Assembly: GCA_021813435.1 (NCBI GenBank)
Contig: JAKAKR010000005.1
Coordinates: 1-54,953, forward strand
Direction: 5' to 3'
Source: Nanobdellota archaeon
GTDB lineage: Archaea > Nanobdellota > Nanobdellia > Woesearchaeales > UBA9642
Length of the DNA stretch: 54,953 nt
Positions 1 to 7,802 of the stretch are shown piece by piece; the stretch's first letter is position 1; each line of letters begins with the position of its first letter. Both the position numbers and the translations under genes were made by a program. The notes below the pieces were generated by a model. The model saw only the letters and a program-made list of their open reading frames with translations, had not been told where the DNA came from and ran no database searches.

Positions 1-135
1 AAATATGGAGATGCACTAAAAGCATATTCAATAAAAGGAAGACGCGCAGAAGTAACAACAAAAATATTAGCACATAACTTATGGAGAAGATTAATTCTCA
101 AAATCTACGAGCTTTGCAATATCGCCGAAAGATGA
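1..135 (+). pseudogene. C-terminal fragment of a probable DDE transposase (cut by window edge)
   Basis: An open frame runs from the first base to a TGA at 133-135 and encodes 44 basic residues containing KGRRAEVTTKILAHNLWRR. This resembles the conserved C-terminal helix of IS4/IS5-like DDE transposases, in which a run of basic residues precedes an AHNLWR-type motif. The start lies outside the window, so it cannot be said whether the gene is intact upstream. The non-coding stretch 136-233 would then hold one end of the element, but no terminal inverted repeat can be confirmed because the other end is missing. The identification rests on a short motif and is tentative. Confidence 0.4.
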
Positions 136-233
136 TGAATGTTATCCTGTTCCACGAATACGCAACATCAAGGGATGAGCGCGTTCCGCTAACTTTTTAA
201 AACCCGCCATTTCCTTTTCTGCAAGGTGATACC

Positions 234-383
234 ATGATCGAATATGGAGAATTCAAAGGCAACAAGATGATTATCCTCAAGCGCAAGGAAGACGATGCAT
301 TCCCATTCCAGTTCGGAAAGCAGAAGGCAAAACTGATTGTCGAAAATTACGAGGCAATAAAGAAATTTGCCGAGGAAGAGTAG
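234..383 (+). CDS. Small 49-residue protein, unknown function
   Basis: A short frame starts at ATG 234, preceded by AAGGTGAT, a good archaeal Shine-Dalgarno match about 4 nt upstream. The product begins MIEYGEFKGNKMIILKR and ends with the acidic-helical stretch NYEAIKKFAEEE. The pattern (a beta hairpin, a phenylalanine/proline turn DDAFPFQFGKQKAK, then an amphipathic helix) looks like a genuine small folded protein. It resembles the short 'YGEFKGNxMLxL' proteins that are common and uncharacterised in archaea. It lies between the transposase remnant and the phosphatase gene. No function is proposed. Confidence 0.6.
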   Translation: MIEYGEFKGNKMIILKRKEDDAFPFQFGKQKAKLIVENYEAIKKFAEEE

Positions 384-458
384 ACAGGATATTTTTTACT
401 TCCAGTAACATCTCAGATTTTTAGATCATCACATGATTATTATCATAATAGGCATCCT

Positions 459-1328
459 ATGGAAGACGAATCTATTGAACAGATACTGAAACGCATGACT
501 CCACCTATTGGAGAAATCCCGAACCTTAGAGGGATAGATATTGCAGGAATCATGATTCCGCGCGAAGCTGTCGGTGGAGATTATACGCGTATCATCAAGT
601 ATAGTGAAGAGTATGACTTCAAAAAAATTCTCGAATACTCCCAAAACAATCACAGTCCAAATCACGTACAACGGATAACCAAAGCCATTGCAGAAACAAA
701 AAATCGCGTTGCACTCATTATCGCAGATTTTGAAGGGCATGGCGCACAGGCAGCAATCTATGCCGCGCAATTCGACGCAATAGTCGACGGCACTATTAAT
801 CAACAGCTCAGAGAACACGGCGAAATGCGGCGGGAATTTATTGATTATATCGCAGATTATTTTCATCATCGCAACATTCACGGCACGATGATTTTTGGTG
901 AGATCACCTCTGCAGGAACATTTAGATTCATGTCTGCAGGACACGTGTCGCCCTACATTTTCTCAAAAGAAAATAACGTACTTGAGGATATCAGTAGCAA
1001 AAATATCTACGAGAATAACCTGATGCTTGGCATTAGACCGCCAAACAGCAGTATTCGCACATATACTACAGGAGTTATCGGATATGAACCAGCATATCAT
1101 ATTAATGAATGGGAATTTTTAAACAACGGAGACTTATTTATTATCTACTCTGACGGATTAATAGATCCTGCCCAATCATCGCAGTATACCCCGGCGCAAT
1201 TGCAAGAAGTACTGCGTGAAACTAAAAGTCTTCCTGCAAAAACAATTGTAGAGCTTATTGTTGAGGATCGCGCAAGAGGGGGCAATATTGATGATGATAT
1301 TAGTGTCATTGTTGTAAAAAAGAATTAG
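459..1328 (+). CDS. SpoIIE/RsbU-type PP2C serine phosphatase
   Basis: The 289-residue protein has the PP2C-like SpoIIE phosphatase fold. An N-terminal AVGGDY motif (residues ~36-41), ADFEGHGAQAA (~88-98, the metal-binding D-x-x-GHG motif), SAGHVSPYIF (~151-160), GDLFIIYSDGLID (~223-235) and a terminal IDDDISVIVV appear in the order expected for RsbU/SpoIIE catalytic domains. In bacteria such enzymes remove phosphate from anti-sigma-factor antagonists. No STAS or HPK-type anti-sigma partner is visible here, so the substrate is unknown. The protein is essentially only the catalytic domain, with no membrane or sensor domain. It probably ends a short unit convergent with gpsA. Confidence 0.85.
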   Translation: MEDESIEQILKRMTPPIGEIPNLRGIDIAGIMIPREAVGGDYTRIIKYSEEYDFKKILEYSQNNHSPNHVQRITKAIAETKNRVALIIADFEGHGAQAAIYAAQFDAIVDGTINQQLREHGEMRREFIDYIADYFHHRNIHGTMIFGEITSAGTFRFMSAGHVSPYIFSKENNVLEDISSKNIYENNLMLGIRPPNSSIRTYTTGVIGYEPAYHINEWEFLNNGDLFIIYSDGLIDPAQSSQYTPAQLQEVLRETKSLPAKTIVELIVEDRARGGNIDDDISVIVVKKN

Positions 1329-1375
1329 AATATGCACGTCATCTTGTGAGGAATAAACAGGTAACATGTTCATAC

Positions 1376-2344
1376 TTAAGAATTCAAGTAGTCGAGCAAT
1401 AGTCCTTTTATCTGTACACGGGTCACTCTGCCATCAATGATTTGCATCAATGTTTTGGTAAGCTGATGATCGATATGTGATTTCTTGAGTACAGACAATA
1501 ATTTAAGAGTATCATATCCCTCAACAGTCTGACCGATCTTCTTTATGGCGGCTTCACTGCTCATTCCTTTGCCGAGGAGAAATCCGAATGTTCGATTGCG
1601 TGAATGCGGCGAAACTGCAGTCACATAGAGATCTCCAAGACCTGCAGGACCGATAAAAGTATGTCTGTGGATATTCTTTCCCGTATTGAGATAATAAAAT
1701 CTGCTATACGCTTTTGATACCAGTGATGATTCAAAATTATGTCCAAGGCCGAGTCCTTCGCATACCCCGACAAGCAATGCGATGATATTCTTATAGAATC
1801 CGAGTAATTGTATTCCCTGTTTATCTGTTGTTAAATTGAAGAAAAAATTATTTGTTTCAAGTTCATGTTTCATCTTATGGAGTGTACGGATACTCCCGCC
1901 GAGCATGACAACAGTCGGTTTATGACGTGCGAGTTCGTAAGCGATGCAGGGACCGGATAACGCAATAACCTTATGCGGTTTGCAATGCAATTCATGCTCG
2001 ATGACATCAGTCAATACCAAGCCATCAACAGACAATCCTTTACTTGCAGAGATGATATACTGATGAGAATAGTAGAGCCTCAGTTTTCGCGCGACAGCAA
2101 CAACTGCAGCCGAAGGAACTGCAAAAATAATGACTGCGCAATCTTTCATCAATGAAAGGTCTGTTGTTGAAAGAATGTTTTTTCCTAATCTGACGCCCGG
2201 CAGATAACGCATGTTTTCTTTACGTGCATGAATAGCGGTGATGAGCTGCACATTGATATCATAGAGAATGATCTGATGTTTTTCTGAGAATATTTTTGCA
2301 AATGTGCTTCCCAAATTCCCCGCACCGATGATTCCGATCTTCAT
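1376..2344 (-). CDS. gpsA: Glycerol-3-phosphate dehydrogenase [NAD(P)+]
   Basis: This 322-residue protein has the bacterial/eukaryotic GpsA architecture. It shows a Rossmann motif GAGNLGS (7-13), SKG (101-103), SGP (130-132), the catalytic lysine in FYKN (K185), GPAGLGDL (232-239) and SRNRTFG (248-254). The enzyme interconverts dihydroxyacetone phosphate and sn-glycerol 3-phosphate. That stereoisomer is the backbone of bacterial-type lipids; archaeal membranes normally use sn-glycerol 1-phosphate made by EgsA. In archaea GpsA may serve glycerol catabolism or redox balance instead. The start at 2344 has no Shine-Dalgarno, but an AT-rich TATA-like stretch lies about 25 nt upstream, consistent with a leaderless mRNA. 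Confidence 0.93.
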   Translation of the reverse strand: MKIGIIGAGNLGSTFAKIFSEKHQIILYDINVQLITAIHARKENMRYLPGVRLGKNILSTTDLSLMKDCAVIIFAVPSAAVVAVARKLRLYYSHQYIISASKGLSVDGLVLTDVIEHELHCKPHKVIALSGPCIAYELARHKPTVVMLGGSIRTLHKMKHELETNNFFFNLTTDKQGIQLLGFYKNIIALLVGVCEGLGLGHNFESSLVSKAYSRFYYLNTGKNIHRHTFIGPAGLGDLYVTAVSPHSRNRTFGFLLGKGMSSEAAIKKIGQTVEGYDTLKLLSVLKKSHIDHQLTKTLMQIIDGRVTRVQIKGLLLDYLNS

Positions 2345-2405
2345 CGAGATATTTTGATGAATGTATTATTTAAATATTTTGGATTCTAAAATATTTTTTT
2401 TCGTA

Positions 2406-2542
2406 CAAAGTCAAGTTGTGTGACTTCGCCACATTAATTCGCGCTCACATCGTGTATAGACATTTATGTTGTGCCGAGTTGTATCTTATCGCTTAGTGTA
2501 TCTTTGGTTAGTCAGACAGCATTAACACCTAACTTGACTTTG
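2406..2542 (-). repeat. Element A: degraded member of the WGYGARC hairpin family
   Basis: Perfect 12-bp inverted repeats CAAAGTCAAGTT (2406-2417) and AACTTGACTTTG (2531-2542) bound a 137-bp element between the divergent gpsA and SDR genes. Inside, on the minus strand, are TAAGCGAT and GATGTGAGC, the end motifs of the element family described at 26269, 28862 and 34298, but they are only about 54 nt apart and lack an abutting stem. The outer arms share AAAGTCAA with the outer arms of element B (26252-26387), which supports common descent. The right arm is followed by a run of six T. Membership is weaker than for B, C and D. Confidence 0.45.
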
Positions 2543-2612
2543 CTTTTTTCCGGAAGATTTTTATTCTGGTAAAAACAAGTTCTTCATATTGAGGTTTATT
2601 GAGGTGAGTTTT

Positions 2613-3380
2613 ATGGCAAGATTAGATGGCAAGATTGCGCTCGTTACCGGTGGTTCTTCTGGCATTGGAAAAGCTGCATGCATGATGATGGCAAGAGAGA
2701 ATGCGACAGTCATTGTTGCTGATGTCAATGATAAGGCAGGAAAACAGGTCGCTGAGGATATCAAAAGATCAGGACAGCACGCCTATTATATACATCTTGA
2801 TATTAGTTCTGAACGCCAGGTAAGGAATGCATTTAAATTCATTGAGAAAAAAATCGGTAAAATAAATGTTCTTGTCAATAATGCAGGCATTGCAGGAACA
2901 ATGATGCCGACAGACAAGCTTGAGGAGAAAGACTGGCTCAAAACAGTCAATATAAATGCGAAAGGAGTATTCTTATGCACAAAATATGCTATACCTCACA
3001 TGCGATCAACGCATAGTGGATCAATCATAAATCTTTCAAGCATTGCAGGATTGATAGGCATCGAGGGATCAAATGCATATAGCGCAAGCAAGGGCGCGAT
3101 ACGGCTCATGACAAAGGTTGATGCAATGAATTATGCAAAAGAGAATATTCGGGTGAATTCAGTCCATCCCGGATATATCTGGACTCCAATGGTCGAGAAT
3201 GCCCTGAAAGCCGGCGGAAATATCGAGCAGGCAAAACAGGCAGCAGGACAGGCGCATCCTTTAGGGCATATGGGTGAGCCTGATGATATTGCATACAGTA
3301 TAGTCTATCTTGCATCTGATGAATCCAAATTCATGACTGGCGCAGAACTCGTGATCGACGGCGGATACACTGCACGATAG
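2613..3380 (+). CDS. SDR-family NAD(P)-dependent oxidoreductase
   Basis: This is a classical short-chain dehydrogenase of 255 residues. It has the cofactor motif TGGSSGIG (12-19), NNAG (89-92), the catalytic serine in NLSSIAG (~142), YSASK (Y156, K160) and the C-terminal TGAELVIDGGY. The family usual length is about 250 residues, so the protein is complete. ATG 2613 was chosen over an in-frame TTG at 2589 because GAGGTGA lies 7 nt before it. The closest functional groups are glucose 1-dehydrogenase-like and 3-oxoacyl-ACP-reductase-like SDRs; the substrate cannot be read from sequence. A sugar substrate is a guess from the pentose-phosphate genes downstream. Confidence 0.9.
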   Translation: MARLDGKIALVTGGSSGIGKAACMMMARENATVIVADVNDKAGKQVAEDIKRSGQHAYYIHLDISSERQVRNAFKFIEKKIGKINVLVNNAGIAGTMMPTDKLEEKDWLKTVNINAKGVFLCTKYAIPHMRSTHSGSIINLSSIAGLIGIEGSNAYSASKGAIRLMTKVDAMNYAKENIRVNSVHPGYIWTPMVENALKAGGNIEQAKQAAGQAHPLGHMGEPDDIAYSIVYLASDESKFMTGAELVIDGGYTAR

Positions 3381-3381
3381 A

Positions 3382-3397
3382 GCTGTGCGAAAACAGC
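3382..3397 (+). terminator. Short hairpin directly after the SDR stop codon
   Basis: GCTGT and ACAGC form a 5-bp stem around a six-base loop (GCGAAA), beginning just after the SDR stop codon at 3378-3380. There is no T-run. It may act in termination or 3' mRNA stability; the stem is short enough to be chance. Confidence 0.2.
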
Positions 3398-3445
3398 AAA
3401 ACATAAATCAGCAACTATATAAATAATCCATTTTCTTAGGATAGT

Positions 3446-4273
3446 ATGGATAGGGTCACTGCTGTTTCTGAATTACAGATCCTCTGCAAAGAGTTCCGCA
3501 AGGATATTCTGACCATGGTCTACACTGCAGGATCAGGCCATCCCGGCGGATCACTCTCTGCAACAGAGATCATGACAGTCCTATTCTTCAATGCAATGCA
3601 TCATGACCCTAATAATCCGCAGGATGAGAACCGTGACCGGTTCATCCTCTCCAAAGGGCACTGCACGCCTATATATTATAGTGTGCTTGCACATTGCGGC
3701 TATATCCCGCATGAATCACTCCTGACATTCCGGAAACTGAACAGTCAACTCCAGGGCCACCCAGACAAATCAAAATTTCCACTACTCGAAACAAGCTCTG
3801 GAAGTCTCGGACAGGGGCTCTCGATTGCTGCAGGGATGGCGCTCGGCCTTGCGCTCAAGAACAATCCTGCAACAGTCTATTGCCTTCTAGGCGATGGCGA
3901 ACTCGACGAGGGACAGGTATGGGAGAGTCTTGCGACCATAAAGAAATACCGGCTCGCAAACCTTATCGCAATCATTGACCACAACAATATCCAGCTTGAC
4001 GGTACAACAGCAGACATCAAGGATCTTGAACCGCTTGCAGAAAAATTGCGGGCATTCGGCCACACTGTTCTTGAAGTTGATGGGCATGACCTGACTGCAC
4101 TCATCGAAACATTCTCGGCAGCAAAAGCGCATGCAGAAAAAAAAGAGACCGTCATCATCCTCTGCCACACCATCAAGGGCAAGGGCATCTCATTCATGGA
4201 GAACACTGCCAAATGGCATGGGATTGCTCCGAACAAGGAAGAATACGAGAAGGCAATGGAAGAACTAGAATAA
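3446..4273 (+). CDS. tktN: Transketolase, N-terminal (thiamine diphosphate) subunit
   Basis: The 275-residue protein matches the N-terminal half of split transketolases. It has GHPGGSLSATE (~28-38), SKGHCTPIYY (~68-77), the thiamine-diphosphate/Mg motif GDGELDEGQVWE followed by NNIQLDG, and GKGISFMENTAKWHG near the end. It binds the diphosphate of ThDP and pairs with the C-terminal subunit at 4999 to transfer two-carbon units between sugar phosphates. Split transketolases are usual in archaea. The gene leads an operon: the next gene starts 16 nt after its stop. A TATA-like CTATATAAAT lies about 30 nt before the start. Confidence 0.95.
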   Translation: MDRVTAVSELQILCKEFRKDILTMVYTAGSGHPGGSLSATEIMTVLFFNAMHHDPNNPQDENRDRFILSKGHCTPIYYSVLAHCGYIPHESLLTFRKLNSQLQGHPDKSKFPLLETSSGSLGQGLSIAAGMALGLALKNNPATVYCLLGDGELDEGQVWESLATIKKYRLANLIAIIDHNNIQLDGTTADIKDLEPLAEKLRAFGHTVLEVDGHDLTALIETFSAAKAHAEKKETVIILCHTIKGKGISFMENTAKWHGIAPNKEEYEKAMEELE

Positions 4274-4289
4274 AAATGATAGGTATCCT

Positions 4290-4964
4290 ATGAGAGAGCG
4301 CATCAAAAAACATATTGAAAAGCACATGGACCCGGATCACTTGAAAGAGCATATTGTAGAGAACAAAAAGTTCTTTGTGCGGATCACCGACACTATCGCA
4401 GATCACATCATCAGATCAATCATCATGCTCTTTATCCTCGGAATCATCACTGTCATCACCAGTTTTGTGAGTACCGCACTCTTCCTTTTCTTCTCTGCAC
4501 TGCTCTCACTCTTCTCACTGCTTATCGCAATCTCATTATTGCGACGCGGCGTGCGCTACCTCTTCTACAACGAAGGGAAATTGTATCAGATGATCATCGG
4601 GTATGCGATCGCAGTGCTTGGCATCATCTTCCTCTTTACCACTATCTATTCAGCAAGCCATGAACTCGGATATGGATACCTTACCTACGGCACATGCTCG
4701 AACGCCAAGGTGAACCATGCAATGATTGCGGATGATGCGCATGCGGTGAACAGTTTCGGAGGGACACTCTACTTTACGAGCGTCACCTTCTTTACCATCG
4801 GCTATGGCGACATCTGCCCCATGGGACTCAACAAGGGGATTGCAGTACTCAATGGATTTGCCGGAAGCGTCTTTGCAACAATTATCCTAGGAATAGCGAT
4901 CGCAAGATATCTTGATCACACCCGGGACGAAGAACGCAAGAAAAAAGAGAACGAGAAGAAATGA
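4290..4964 (+). CDS. Potassium-channel-like membrane protein with TIGYGD filter
   Basis: The 224-residue protein has hydrophobic segments at ~41-62, 65-81, 97-116 and 188-206. The pore signature FFTIGYGDICP sits at ~167-177 in front of the last helix, so the layout is a pore-loop K+ channel with extra N-terminal helices. TIGYGD is the selectivity filter of K+ channels. The N-terminus is rich in charged residues and histidines, and the C-terminus is a short lysine/glutamate tail without an RCK or cyclic-nucleotide domain. The gene sits between the two transketolase subunit genes, 16 nt after one and 34 nt before the other, so it is probably co-transcribed with them. Gating is unknown. Confidence 0.85.
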   Translation: MRERIKKHIEKHMDPDHLKEHIVENKKFFVRITDTIADHIIRSIIMLFILGIITVITSFVSTALFLFFSALLSLFSLLIAISLLRRGVRYLFYNEGKLYQMIIGYAIAVLGIIFLFTTIYSASHELGYGYLTYGTCSNAKVNHAMIADDAHAVNSFGGTLYFTSVTFFTIGYGDICPMGLNKGIAVLNGFAGSVFATIILGIAIARYLDHTRDEERKKKENEKK

Positions 4965-4998
4965 AAAAATAAAAACAGAAAAAAACAAAGGTACAATC

Positions 4999-6168
4999 AT
5001 GATCCAGAAAATCGCTACACGGGACGGGTATGGAAGAAAACTTGCAGAATTGACTGATGAAAAGATCGTTGTCCTGACTGCAGACCTTGCAGAGTCCTCA
5101 CGCGTCAAGCCATTTGCAGAAAAACATCCTGACCGCTTTATCCAGGTCGGGATCTCTGAACAGGACATGTTCGGCATGGCAAACGGCCTTGCACTCGAAG
5201 GATTCATTCCACTCACGAATACTTTTGCATCATTCTGCCTGCGGGGGCACGAGCAGATTCGGCTTATTGCGATCAATAACAGCAATGTAAAGATTGTCGG
5301 GCATCATGCAGGAATAACCTTAGGACAGGATGGCGTGAGCCAGATGTGTGAAGTTGATATCTCGCTCTTTCGCACTATGCCAAATTTCAGCGTTGTTGTC
5401 CCTTGTGATGCGCTCGAGACGCAAAAGTCGCTGGGCGAAATCGTCAAAGCAAAAGGCCCGTGTTATCTTCGCCTCTCGCGCGAACCATTCCCCATCCTCA
5501 CGAATGATTATTCGGAATTCAAGATCGGCAAGGCGAACATCATGCGCGAAGGCAGTGATGTCCTTATTGTTGCCTGCGGCATCATGGTCTCTGAAGCATT
5601 GCTTGCCGCATCGATCCTGCAGGAACAGAACATCAATGCTGCAGTCATGAACATGCACACGATTAAGCCGCTGGACAAGGAGACACTCCTGCAGTATGCA
5701 AACAAGTGCAAGGCAGTCGTGACTTGCGAGGAGCATTCCATCTATGGAGGCCTGAGCAGTGCAGTTGCAGAAGCCCTTGCAATGGCAAAAATCCCCATCA
5801 AGATGATCGGCATCAATGATAAGTTCGGCGAATCCGGAAAACCGGACGAACTTCTCGAGAAATTCGGACTCACCGGCGAACATATCGCCGAGTGCTGCAT
5901 TGATGTATTGCGATTCAAGGATAAGATCGCAAGCGGGCGCGAGATGAAGGATGTTGACGAACTCATGCACGAGATCAACACATTCAAGCGCGAACTCGAA
6001 GCAAAGGCAGCGCAGACCAACACTACCGCGCGTCCTGAACCTAAAGCGTATGAAGAGGATCCCCGCGGCCGCATCATCAAGATGTCAGAGAAAGACAAGG
6101 AGAAAGTCGATGCAGTCCTTGAAAAGATGTTTGGCGGCAGGAAAAACGGGAAGAAAACAAATCCATAA
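4999..6168 (+). CDS. tktC: Transketolase, C-terminal (pyrimidine-binding) subunit
   Basis: The 389-residue protein matches the C-terminal half of transketolase. It has the catalytic glutamate in VGISEQDMFGMANGLAL, FASFCLRGHEQIRL, HHAGITLGQDGVSQM and EEHSIYGGLSSAVAE. It completes the enzyme formed with the subunit at 3446. ATG 4999 is preferred over an upstream in-frame ATG at 4912, which would overlap the channel gene and add 29 lysine-rich residues; AAAGGT lies 6 nt before 4999. After the usual end of the family (about 310 residues) comes a ~70-residue charged, probably disordered extension ending FGGRKNGKKTNP, whose role is unknown. Confidence 0.93.
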   Translation: MIQKIATRDGYGRKLAELTDEKIVVLTADLAESSRVKPFAEKHPDRFIQVGISEQDMFGMANGLALEGFIPLTNTFASFCLRGHEQIRLIAINNSNVKIVGHHAGITLGQDGVSQMCEVDISLFRTMPNFSVVVPCDALETQKSLGEIVKAKGPCYLRLSREPFPILTNDYSEFKIGKANIMREGSDVLIVACGIMVSEALLAASILQEQNINAAVMNMHTIKPLDKETLLQYANKCKAVVTCEEHSIYGGLSSAVAEALAMAKIPIKMIGINDKFGESGKPDELLEKFGLTGEHIAECCIDVLRFKDKIASGREMKDVDELMHEINTFKRELEAKAAQTNTTARPEPKAYEEDPRGRIIKMSEKDKEKVDAVLEKMFGGRKNGKKTNP

Positions 6169-6240
6169 TCGCATAGCACGCCCATCGCCGGTATTCTTTT
6201 GAGATACTATGTAGTGCGTTCTTATTTTTAAGGGGATACA

Positions 6241-6250
6241 TTTATATATT
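6241..6250 (+). promoter_or_regulatory. TATA box for the gene at 6273
   Basis: TTTATATATT lies about 27 nt before ATG 6273. It predicts a start of transcription near 6268-6272 and a very short or absent leader, although a GGAG motif also precedes the ATG. Confidence 0.5.
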
Positions 6251-6272
6251 AGTGATAACAAAAAGGAGAGCT

Positions 6273-6791
6273 ATGGGTTTGGAAGACCGATTCAAAGAAG
6301 ATATCGCGACTCAGACTACAAGTGCAGAAGACCAGCAACGCGAATCTATTGCAAACGGCATCACTGAAAACCTCCAATATGTCTTTGATGCTGCAAAAGC
6401 GATGGCAGAACAATATTCTGCGCGTCCCGAGTACGGGAAAAATCTTTCACGCATACTGCAACAGTACATCATCTCCCTGCACGAGGTTATTCTTGATGTA
6501 GAAGGGAATCATTGGGAGCAACAACTTTTCACGACACCTCAAGGCGCAACGACGCAGTATCATCGGAAGAATAATGCAAAGATCATGACGCTTGATGAAT
6601 TTGCACGCGCAGTATTTATCATGCATCTTGATTTTATCTCAGCAACAGATAAGAATATCTGTATGAGCGCAAAAATACATTTCGAGGAAAAATACCATTG
6701 CATAAGAGAGGGATATCCCTCACTGCTGTCTCGATACGCTGATCCTGTTGCCCGCCGCAGAATAGAAGATCTCAAGATAACATACCAGTGA
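6273..6791 (+). CDS. Uncharacterised 172-residue helical protein
   Basis: ATG 6273 is preceded by AAAGGAGAG, a strong Shine-Dalgarno, and was chosen over GTG 6252. The product is soluble and mostly helical, beginning MGLEDRFKEDIATQT; two cysteines (in NICMSAK and KYHCIRE) fall in the last third. No known domain is recognised. It stands alone between the transketolase operon and the convergent PhoU/AbrB gene. Confidence 0.65.
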   Translation: MGLEDRFKEDIATQTTSAEDQQRESIANGITENLQYVFDAAKAMAEQYSARPEYGKNLSRILQQYIISLHEVILDVEGNHWEQQLFTTPQGATTQYHRKNNAKIMTLDEFARAVFIMHLDFISATDKNICMSAKIHFEEKYHCIREGYPSLLSRYADPVARRRIEDLKITYQ

Positions 6792-6835
6792 ATGTGCGCT
6801 GCAACCGATTAAAGCATCGCCAGACATGCAGCAGG

Positions 6836-7696
6836 TCAGTGTTTATCCTCGCATTTCAAGGCATAGATATCTGCATAGAGTGAGTTGAGTATGCGCATAC
6901 TATTGTGGACATGCATGTGGGATACATTCTTTGCTTCGGCAAGTATCTTGCGCTTAAGAAGGTACGTCCTGTTCTGGCCATAAGAATATTTCTGCGGGTT
7001 AAAGGCGTAGAATAATTCGTATGCTGTCCTGAGCAGCGTATGCAGTTCTTTGATATAGATGGACTCTTTCTTGTAACGCGCAGGACCCAGCAGCCATACC
7101 AATTCATCCTTCAGCTTCTCGATCCGGTCAAGCATCATAAAAAATAATGGCGTATTGGCGTACTCCACATGACCGCGTTTTATGATGATGCGCTGACAAT
7201 AATTCACGAGTCTTGTGATATTGCGATTCAGTACGTCCATCTCTGCAGTCGCGGTCGCTTCAAAAAATTCCAGGAGCAGCAGGAATACGCGCCTCAACAC
7301 GGTATTGAACTCATCTGATGAATCCTTGGTGATATCCTTGATGATAATATACTCTTTCTTCTGCTCAATAATCTCAAACCCGATCAAGTGCCGCTCCATG
7401 ATCTGCGCGATATTTGTTATGGATTGCGGTGTCCGAATAAATATTTTGAGTTCATCAAAGCCTTTGCGATAATATACCTGCAAAATTTTGACAAGAACAT
7501 CAGGATAGTCTTTCTCATCAATGATCGCGCGCTGTAATTCCTGCTTTGGGGAGGAGATGATGATGCGGTCTGCAACGATAGTAAGGTCAACCTGTCTAGT
7601 CTTGTCGAGTTTTTGGTCCTTGATCCATTCGATAGGCAGTGTTACGGTGTACGATTTCCGATTCTTCGGGCCCTGCGTGGTGAGTTTCTTGTCCAT
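6836..7696 (-). CDS. AbrB/PhoU-domain regulator (phosphate uptake regulator-like)
   Basis: The 286-residue protein starts with a SpoVT/AbrB-type swapped-hairpin domain (residues ~1-50: KKLTTQGPKNRKSYTVTLP then VDLTIVADRIIIS). A long helical region with PhoU-like repeats follows (~110-280). This AbrB-PhoU combination is common in archaea and is usually annotated as a phosphate-uptake regulator, with the AbrB part binding DNA or mediating dimerisation. No pst transport genes are nearby, so the phosphate link is inference from the family. It is transcribed divergently from the HD hydrolase gene at 7803 across a 106-bp gap that holds TATA-like sequences for both directions. Confidence 0.8.
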   Translation of the reverse strand: MDKKLTTQGPKNRKSYTVTLPIEWIKDQKLDKTRQVDLTIVADRIIISSPKQELQRAIIDEKDYPDVLVKILQVYYRKGFDELKIFIRTPQSITNIAQIMERHLIGFEIIEQKKEYIIIKDITKDSSDEFNTVLRRVFLLLLEFFEATATAEMDVLNRNITRLVNYCQRIIIKRGHVEYANTPLFFMMLDRIEKLKDELVWLLGPARYKKESIYIKELHTLLRTAYELFYAFNPQKYSYGQNRTYLLKRKILAEAKNVSHMHVHNSMRILNSLYADIYALKCEDKH

Positions 7697-7802
7697 AATC
7701 CCTCTTTGGATGCGTGTATTTAAAAATATTGTTATAATCTATACTAATACAAGTAAAATGTTATAGTGAAAACTATAAATAATAAGATGCCGTACATATA
7801 GT

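Noticed and set aside
429-944. Antisense open frame of 171 codons opposite the phosphatase
   Set aside because: It lacks a ribosome site and any domain, and the opposite strand encodes a clear PP2C-family protein.
5320-5970. Antisense open frame of 216 codons in tktC
   Set aside because: A shadow of the high-scoring transketolase frame; the translation has no recognisable domain.
4290-6168. Transketolase split as a frameshifted pseudogene
   Set aside because: Two-subunit transketolase is normal in archaea, both halves have full motifs and their own starts, and a complete channel gene lies between them.
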